Source of the DNA: Dirofilaria immitis
Lineage: Eukaryota; Nematoda; Chromadorea; Rhabditida; Onchocercidae
Length of the DNA: 64,000 nucleotides
NCBI GenBank assembly: GCA_024305405.1
Contig: JAKNDB010000086.1
Coordinates: 805,001 to 869,000 of the forward strand
Direction of reading: 5' to 3'
The position numbers were made by a program, and so were the translations under genes. Shown here piece by piece: positions 55,713-64,000 of the stretch. How positions within the stretch are numbered: position 1 is the stretch's first letter; the number at the start of each line of letters is the position of its first letter. The notes below the pieces were generated by a model. The model made no database searches and was not told the DNA's origin. It saw only the letters and a list, made by a program, of their open reading frames with translations.

Positions 55713-58700
55713 CTATGGTGCTCGTTTCAACAAATACTTTTGCCGAGGTCACAACTTCAATCTTACTTACAGCACCTGCGTTTTATTTATTTCACGTCAC
55801 AGGTGATAAATTTATATTTATTTAAAATTTCTAGTAATTAAGAATGCTCCAAATGACTCTTTAAAAATGATTACTTCTGAAGAACGTTATTTTAATAGAA
55901 TAAGAATGTATTACAAAATGTAACGTGAATCCAAGACAATCTTACAAAATTGGATGAAAAAGGATTAGTTATTTTGGCGAAAGACAAAATAACTTTTCCC
56001 TCTGGGACATTGCATTGCATAGAAAAAAATTTTAAATGCTTAAAGCTTTCATTGAATTAAAGAGGGAACAAATTACGCGAACAAAAACTTTTCTGTTAGA
56101 AATTTTACGGCCCTAACGGTCTACTGAAGGAGGCATTTTCTGCCCCATCACAAACAAATATTTAGGAACAAAAATTATGATTTTTAATGGTTCAGAGCAA
56201 AATTCTTCCTAATTTTTCGAAACAAACATTCAAATTAGGAAGAATACTTTAAAAAATTCTCAAATGTCATCAAACATAGAGCTGAATGATATGTAAATTT
56301 GTTTTGTTTTAAGGAAGAGATGAAAAATCAAAGTCTTCTCAAAAATTTTCGTAAATTATTCGTAAATTTCTGAACCTATTGTGGTTTGACTGATTCATTC
56401 TAAAAATGAAGATATCAAGTATCAAAAAATTTTCCAACCATTATAAAAATAGTGTAGAATGACAGAAATACTGAAGCAAAAAGGAATCAAAAAGGTCCTG
56501 AATCTACTTTTCTGCATTCTTCATCATCATTATCAGGAAAGCAAAAGGGTTACGAGAAAACAGTAGACTTTAGTTCGAGAATTCTACCAAAGAAAGCAAT
56601 ATGGAAATAAAATGATCGGATTCTAAAATGCCGAAATGTCTACACGATATCCTCTGGACAAGTCTATCGTTATGCTTTAATTAACTACACTGGCGAATCA
56701 TATACTTCTTTAATTTGTAAAAAGCGACTGTTAGGCAAATGACAGAGAATCAATAAAAATATTGCTTCAAAAATGCTTCCGCCCGCCTTCAATGCTTTTT
56801 TCGAAGGTGATAGAAGTGATTGTCTTCAATGCTTGTTCTACAGATTGCTTTCTATGTGTTTTCTTTTTATCATATTCCTTCGAATATAAACTATATGTGT
56901 CCGCAAAATAAGTTTTGCTCTTTGTAAAATTATTCTTTGTTTTTCAATATCAAAAAAATCTTCCAATATTACATTTATGGCCTGAAAAGGTTTCAACATC
57001 CCGTGATATTTGGGATTTTCATGATTGAAATATTTGCCAAAGATTCTATCTTCATTTTCCATTGAGTCGAAGAAGTTATTCAAAATTTGAATCGATGGAT
57101 TATATTCTTATATTTATGTAATTTATTGTTTATTCAGTATTTTAGCTAGTGAATTTCTTTTATATTAAGAATGTATCAATTATTTTCAGAAAAAAGAAAT
57201 GCGTCAAAGTAGCGTATAGCTCAATAGTTTTAAAGCTGAAGAATTCTCTTGCGAATTTTAATTGAGGCAAATTAAACTCATTTGATCATGTTTTTTGTTT
57301 CGCGCGAATTTGCTAAACACTTTATAAAACTTAATAAAAAAAAATTAAAGAGACATTATTCTACCTGGATTTAAAATTTCATCCCTTCCTCTAAAATAAT
57401 AGTCTATCATTATTTAAAAATATTGGCAATTTTTAAAATACTGTTAATTCTCCGATTCTGCTTTCAACTTTACTTTAAACTTCAAAAATGGGCTATTAGT
57501 GTTTAAAATGTCAGCCTTAATAAATGAAAATTAGATGATGCATCCGCGTTTACTATCAATTTCGAAAAAAATGCATAGTATTTTCTGAATGATCTGAACT
57601 AGCTGAAATGAAAAAATTGACTATGAGAACGAATGAGGTAATAGTTTAATATAAAATGAGCTAATAAACTGATCCTTTTGTAGAAATAGAAGCACTAAAA
57701 TCTCTATTAGTTGAAGCAAATAATAAGTATACCATCAAGATTATCAGATAGAAATAAATCGTTTCCGGAATGAATGCAGTGATGAATGTTACATATATTA
57801 TTTTATTTCTAACTCTTCTCCTCTTTCGTTCTTTTTCAAAACTTTTCATAAACTGAGAGATGAAAAAGTACATTTCTAAACATAAAATGAGTAAGTAAAA
57901 CATTTCACGCTCATTTACTCAACCGATGAAATAGCATTGTTTGGGTAGTGATGGGTTGTGTAAATTAAGGTGAATTTCATTAATTACTATTCTATTCTCT
58001 TATCTTTTCTCCCTTCTCCCTCTTAATTTCTGATCAGTTTTTTCCACCAATTTATATGACATTGCTTTTCTAGTATCAATGAAATAACATACATGATTCT
58101 TTCTTACAATTTTCCCATCAAAAAATATTTAGTAATATGGCTTGATAATTAGTTCAGAATTTCTTTTTCTTAAGCCTATAAACTTAACAAAAGCTTAAAT
58201 CATTGGCAATAAATTTTGCATTACACATAATATACATCTTCTAACCTCGATCTCGAAATTTAAATATTAGTTCAGTCTAATAAAGCTTATTGGATGAGAG
58301 GAATTGATAATAATTTTCAATCATTGACTAGTAATTCAAACAAGTTATGCTACTTATATCTTACGAATCATCAATTTGTCATAATTCTTTCATGAAAATG
58401 TCAGAAAATAAGTCGATAATTCTTGAATTATGCAATAAATAATAACTAATAGATCGGTATAATGTTTGACAAAGATAAAATACTTGGCATACTGAAATGA
58501 ATATATATACATGTATATATGCTTTAGAAAATAATGCTACGTAATTGTGTTACATACGTTAACAAAAAGTTATATGTACAAATAATACTAACAAAAGATC
58601 TTTTTGAGCTTCCGACATGCCAAACATATCAGGTCAGTTTTTAATAGCAGAAAACATTCAATTTTTTGCTCTCGAACATTAAGTATATCTCAGTTTCAGT

Positions 58701-61700
58701 TTAATCATCCCAAATCTGCTTTATTATTATACTCATTTTTGTTTGGGAAGTGACATGATTCTACGAAGTCACTAATGATGATGAATTTCAATCAGATTTT
58801 CATTATAATCTTTTATCCAAGCCGTGATCGCATTCATAAAAAATTCAAAAACTTGTTAAAGTTATCAGAATTGATATCTAGAAAGTTAGAAAATAATGCT
58901 TGAGTTTTTTTGGTAAAATAACAAATCAAAAAATTTGTGGTTTGTCCCAATGTCATCCAAATTCTGCCTTTATACAGACATAATTATTATCTTTGTGCCG
59001 TAAAAAAATTGATATATTTGAAATGAAGAAACCAGGTAACAGGAAGACTGTATTGCTATTTCAGTAAAATAAAATATGTTATTTTTAGGGTTCTGAAAAT
59101 AGGCTTATTGCTGCATATACTAATGTGGAATCATACACTTACTAAAAAGAAAAGTTACAAAAATGTAATGAAAATGAATATATTTTAAATAAGAGAAATA
59201 ACAATTTTTAGTTGAAAAGCTTATTACTTTATCTATCGCATTAAAAAAAGTAAAATATTTTCCTTCCAATAAAGGATTGATAACTGGCGACAATCGCAGT
59301 GATGTAGATTTAAATAAGTTTTCTTGTAAAATTGATCCACATGATGTGGTGTATGCCTCTGTAAAAGTATTCGCAAAATACCCAAACTAGATAGCTTAAT
59401 GAATCGGTACAAAACGCAACTGTTCCTAGCATATTAATAAAAACTTACAAATGAAAATATTATGCAATTTTGATCTTGGATTTAGAAATAAATATGACAC
59501 AATTTTATCGCCGCTGGCATATCGCCAATTTCATAATCATTTATTTTTATGGTAAACAATCCGACCTATAACAAGGAAATTAACATAAATTTATATTCGG
59601 AGAAAGAGAATTGCAAAAAAAAATCTTTTTGCAGTCCTTATTGATCGCATAAAATGAAACATTTCATCAGTTTCAGAAGATAGAATAAATAATACAGAGA
59701 TTGTTATAACTAACTATGTAAAAATATTACTGGACATCTTAATTATTAATATATTAAATTTACTATCATTTTAAACAAGGCCTATTTGAATTGCAGGATT
59801 TTGCTCAGTTCTTCACGTTCTTTTTGAATAAAACAAACTAATGTTAGAAGTAAGAGAGTTTTACATTGTGCATAGCACTCGAAATTATCATGAAATATTC
59901 GGAGATTCGTATCTTCTTCATTAATACATTGGTGTCTTCTGCCAATTTTCTTAGAATGGGTCAACTGAAAGAAATGACACATGGTTGTCTCCCTTAAAAT
60001 GCCACTGTTTTTCAACTCTATTATTTAAGTAGTCATATGCAGGATAAATTCTTAACTTTATATTCCCATAATTTTTCACTATGCGGTGTTTTGTTCATTT
60101 ATAGAATTAAAATGTTCAAGTCTTAAAATTCTTTCAAAAAATTTAATTTAATTAAATCAGTTGTCTTTTTGTCCACTCAAAAAAATCACTAGTCTACAAT
60201 TTTCAGAAAATTTTGTTTTCATTATCAGTCTCAAAAATACCTATCAATTTCAAACTGATAGAAAAATCACTAAAAGCAATAGATCAATGGAATCGAAATG
60301 CAGATACTGGAGAGAGAAAATATGCTCTATTTTGATTATCAATATAAATGCATGGAAGCATACATTTCACAAATATTTTGCTGTTGCTGTAGATCATTAA
60401 TTCAATTCTATGTAGTTAATAAAAAGTTTGATTCAAATTATGATGCGAGATATGATCGGAGGTTTTTTCTCATTATCTTCCTTTGATTCGATGGTACTTC
60501 CGTATATACATGCTTAAATATGTACTCAAATCCATTTATAATTTTTCATTAAGTACATTATGACTTTAAAAAAATGATTCACAAAAGTGTTAATGAACCA
60601 GTACTGATTTCCTTTCACTTTTCACTTGACCTTCTTCCATGTTACAAAATACTGATATCACTTAGTTTTAACAGCTGTGACATTTATTGAAAGAAAAATA
60701 TCAATTTAATAGTTATTAACTGACTAAATATTTGTCAACTTCAAAGGTTTCTTTCAATCTATCCCATTTCGATGAGGTATTAGTTAGTTGAAGTTGAAAA
60801 ATAAGTCATGCACCAGAAATATTGGGATTTTCTGAAATTTAAATGTAAATAGTCTTCGCATAAATCTCCAAAAATATGATTAAAAATCGAAGCCTCTAAC
60901 GTTTCGCAAGCGAATAGATTATTTATGGATTTTACAAAGTACAAGGGCGATTCTGTTTTAAGAAAAAATACATAATGTTTTACCGTTCCAAGAAATGGAC
61001 ATTTTAATGTTCTACAAAATATGATTAATATATTTTATATTGGCACATAGAGCTCAGTATCTGAATGAATTCTCAGAATATACAGTTGGAGAACACATCT
61101 GCCGGATATAAAAGTTGCAAGTTGTATGTAGTTTATGTTGCGAACGAAAAATCATTTTGAATGGTACTGAGAAATAGACAAATAATCTATAATGTGTTAA
61201 CACTGAAATAATATATCCTTTTTCTACTAGGAGACATTTTAGACACATTTGATCATAGTTATCATTCTATTCCCATAATTTTAAAAATCTCCGGAATCAA
61301 TAATTTGATTATATCACTTGTAAAAATTACTATTAAGCTGGATTCCAGATCAATGATAAATTATATGAAATGTTATGTTATTTCTTTGCCTTCCTTATTG
61401 ATCTTAATTCAATTTTTTCTCTTCATACTCCTAAGATATGATATTTTAGTCAATCAGCAGTAAATGATCTTAAGAAAATTAAAAAAGATTAGTTATAACA
61501 GGGTATTGGAAAATACACGAATGGAAGTCTATTAAATTAAATGTACAATTATAATAGCACAACTATAATTGATTAAAAGGAGCAAAAATCTTCAGCTTTA
61601 CTGCCATTTTTTTGTAAGGATAGTAGTAACAATACAATAATTTGCAATAATAAGATCCATGTCATTTTACATCAGATATAGATTTATGCAAATAAAAATA

Positions 61701-62366
61701 CTAACTTCTAATGCAGAATTACTAACTTCCAATACAGAATTACTAGCTTCTAATACAGAATTACTAACTTCTAATGCAGAATTACTAACTTCCAATACAG
61801 AATTACTAGCTTCTAGAATTACTAACTTCCAATACAGAATTACTAGCTTCTAATACAGAATTACTAACTTCTAATGCAGAATTACTAACTTCCAATACAG
61901 AATTACTAGCTTCTAATACAGAATTACTAACTTCTAATGCAGAATTACTAACTTCCAATACAGAATTACTAGCTTCTAATACAGAATTACTAACTTCTAA
62001 TACAGAATTACTAACTTCCAATACAGAATTACTAGCTTCTAATACAGAATTACTAACTTCCAATACAGAATTACTAGCTTCTAATACAGAATTACTAGCT
62101 TCTAATACAGAATTACTAACTTCCAATACAGAATTACTAGCTTCTAATACAGAATTACTAACTTCTAATACAGAATTACTAGCTTCTAATACAGAATTAC
62201 TAGCTTCTAATACAGAATTACTAACTTCCAATACAGAATTACTAGCTTCTAATACAGAATTACTAACTTCTAATACAGAATTACTAACTTCTAATACAGA
62301 ATTACTAACTTCTAATACAGAATTACTAACTTCTAATACAGAATTACTAACTTCTAATGCAGAATT
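61701..62366. repeat. 21-bp minisatellite, about 32 units
   Basis: Unit CTAACTTCTAATACAGAATTA with three main variants: one with ATGCAG, one with ACTTCCAA, one with CTAGCTTC. In the first third the variants follow one another in a fixed order of three (63-bp higher-order unit); the last third is nearly uniform. One unit near 61807-61818 has lost 5 bp. Because the unit is seven codons, frames stay open on both strands (heptads of the type SNSVLEA on the minus strand), but the minus frame has no ATG. Confidence 0.95.
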
Positions 62367-63460
62367 TTACAAATTGATATTTCAAAATTTTTTTCGCAGT
62401 TTGAAGTTGCAAAATAATAGTGACGAAGTTGTATATAATGAATGAATGAATAATGATGATTAGTAGGAAAAATTAAAATAAGATCATCAAGAACAAAGCT
62501 TATTGTTATTATTATTATCATTACGATAGTGATATAGCAATCAAAGAAGAACCGATCTTGGTTTATAATCAAATAACAAATACTGTGAAGAGATAAAGAT
62601 CGTTATTCTCTTGAGATCACAATAATCATCATATACGAAGGTATAATAGAAGCATGCTATTGGCATGAGATGATAAGCACTGTTAAAAGTCCAAGTGATG
62701 ATTTAGATAATAGGAAATTTTCCGAAATTCTTACAACTTTAAGATAATTATTAGTAGATAAAACATATAAGATAATCATAAAAGAATTTTGGGTTGAAAT
62801 TACCAAAAATATTGTGAGATTTTTCCAGCCAAATCATTTTTAAGAACATCGTCAGTTATATGTTTCAAAAGTAGGAATTACTTATGAGATATTTTATAAT
62901 TCAGAAAAAAAAAGACGAAAAAATGGCTTTAATCTTCTTATTACTAATATCATTTATGATTTCGCAAAATCATTTAATAGAATCCTTTTCAATTTTATGA
63001 AGTTTAAAACGAGTTCCAAAATCTACAAAATATACTATTTTTTAGAAAATGAGACTTATTGAATTCATTTACTGATAACTCATGCTTTTTATTGATAACT
63101 TTATCTTTCAATGATCACACAAATGAGTTGGATTAACTTATTTATCTGTAATGTTACTTGAAATCTTTGCTCATCGAAAGATAAAAAACTATAGCGAACA
63201 TATGTAAATAGAAGTATCTTCATTAGAGGGAGGGAGAGAGGACATTAATCGAGGAATGACACCTGGACAAAGGTAGATTGAAACAACAGATCGCTTGATT
63301 AAGGAAACAACGGGAAAAGAATTGCTTATGCGTAGCGCTTCCATTTCGACAAGTCGCTAACGCTATCAAAGTATTTTACACAGTTCTAGTTTACAAGGAC
63401 AGCTGCACTTAGCGTTCTGATGAGCAAACCACTCATAGGTCTTCCCTCTTCTGCATGCAT
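62367..63460. other. Non-coding stretch after minisatellite
   Basis: AT-rich, with no recognisable gene. A purine run AGAGGGAGGGAGAGAGG lies near 63225-63241. Slightly more complex DNA follows from about 63300. Confidence 0.5.
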
Positions 63461-63465
63461 ATTTC

Positions 63466-63660
63466 TGTGTGTGTGTGTGAGTGTGTGTGTATGTATGTGT
63501 ATATGTTTCTTATGTGTATGTATGTATGTATATATATGTGTGCATGTGTATGCATGTGTGTGTATGTGTGTATGTGTATGCATACACATTTATGTGTGTA
63601 TATGAGTATACGTGTGTGTGTTGTGTGTGTATATGTCCGTGTGTACAAATGTTTGTATGT
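63466..63660. repeat. (TG)n/(TATG)n imperfect microsatellite
   Basis: Mixed TG, TATG and GTATG units with interruptions. It produces several overlapping Cys/Val-rich and His/Thr-rich open frames on both strands that are artefacts of the repeat. Confidence 0.9.
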
Positions 63661-64000
63661 ATAGTTAAGAGTTGTGAGTATACAGAACAGAGGCAATGTT
63701 GGCCAAGCGCCTAGTGCTTTTCTCGTATTCTCTTCTGGCTCAGTGCACTTAATGCATCAATGAGCTATTGGCAGATGACTCAACGAATTCCTTCCGGCTA
63801 AAGTCTATCATTTGCATCCTCAGGAAATTACAAAGTTCGGTCATTCAGGATATTGCAATGATGAAGTTCAGAAAACTATGATTGATAGATTTTCTGACTT
63901 TGTTGTCTCATTCTTTTCGATCTATTTTTGGTCCATTGAGAGAATCGGCCACAGATTCATGAATGACTTATATTTTACGACTGTTGAAAAGAATTGGAGA
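63661..64000. other. Non-repetitive window end
   Basis: More complex sequence than the repeat before it, but without an open frame, splice pattern or motif that I can assign. It could be a flank of a gene outside the window. Confidence 0.4.

Larger units (their letters stand above)
49865..61690. other. Gene-poor region upstream of hmbx-1
   Basis: Nearly 12 kb in which I see no coding exon with domain content. It contains CA/TA, ATGAC and ATT/ATC microsatellites and a G-rich tract, listed separately. Open frames at 54563-54790, 56838-57083, 57661-57903, 59782-60015 and 60161-60400 are low-complexity and unsupported. It may include the intron of a gene outside the window. Confidence 0.55.

Noticed and set aside
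61806..62231. 141-codon heptad-repeat protein on the minus strand
   Set aside because: Begins with TTG, contains no ATG, has no unique sequence and no splice partner; best explained by the 21-bp minisatellite period.
63386..63714. Several Cys/Val- and His/Thr-rich open frames on both strands
   Set aside because: Artefacts of the TG/TATG repeat.

Overview
The window is strongly AT-rich eukaryotic DNA with gt-ag introns, acceptors of the TTTTCAG/TTTTTAG type lying directly upstream of start codons, and long introns. The three genes found match nematode proteins best, as recalled from C. elegans. This indicates a nematode. Long introns and gene-poor, microsatellite-rich spacers fit a spirurid/filarial (clade III) species, but that placement is inference. 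I see no bacterial, viral or recognisable transposon genes.

Layout. 1-10.2 kb: gene-poor DNA upstream of daf-16, with CA and TGAG microsatellites at about 7.68-7.92 kb and a possible untranslated first exon ending at 8144. 10255-22764 (+): daf-16, the FOXO transcription factor, with two alternative N-terminal parts. Each part supplies its own N-terminal half of the forkhead domain (A: exons at 10255-15500; B: one exon at 18126-19298), and both splice to seven shared exons. 22.8-28.2 kb: spacer. 28212-32178 (+): aak-2, the AMPK catalytic alpha subunit, in 15 coding exons. 32.2-42.8 kb: spacer. 42793-49838 (-): an HMBOX1/HOT1-type homeobox gene (hmbx-1) in seven coding exons. 49.9-64 kb: no gene that I can support. 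This stretch holds CA, ATGAC, ATT/ATC and TG microsatellites, a G-rich tract and a 21-bp minisatellite of about 32 units.

How the genes relate. In C. elegans AMPK (AAK-2) and insulin/AKT signalling both act on DAF-16. Here the kinase gene lies about 5.4 kb downstream of the gene for its substrate, on the same strand. Four AKT-type motifs are visible in DAF-16: one in each alternative N-terminus and two in shared exons. AAK-2 keeps every catalytic motif and its activation-loop threonine. hmbx-1 is convergent with aak-2 and has no obvious functional link to either gene.

Main oddities: two single-base reading-frame breaks in otherwise perfectly conserved exons (daf-16 isoform A near 15220; aak-2 between about 31191 and 31305). 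Both are most simply explained as base-loss errors in the assembly, although real lesions cannot be excluded from this sequence alone. I found no convincing new biological system. The best leads are the alternative forkhead architecture, the daf-16/aak-2 linkage, and the minisatellite.
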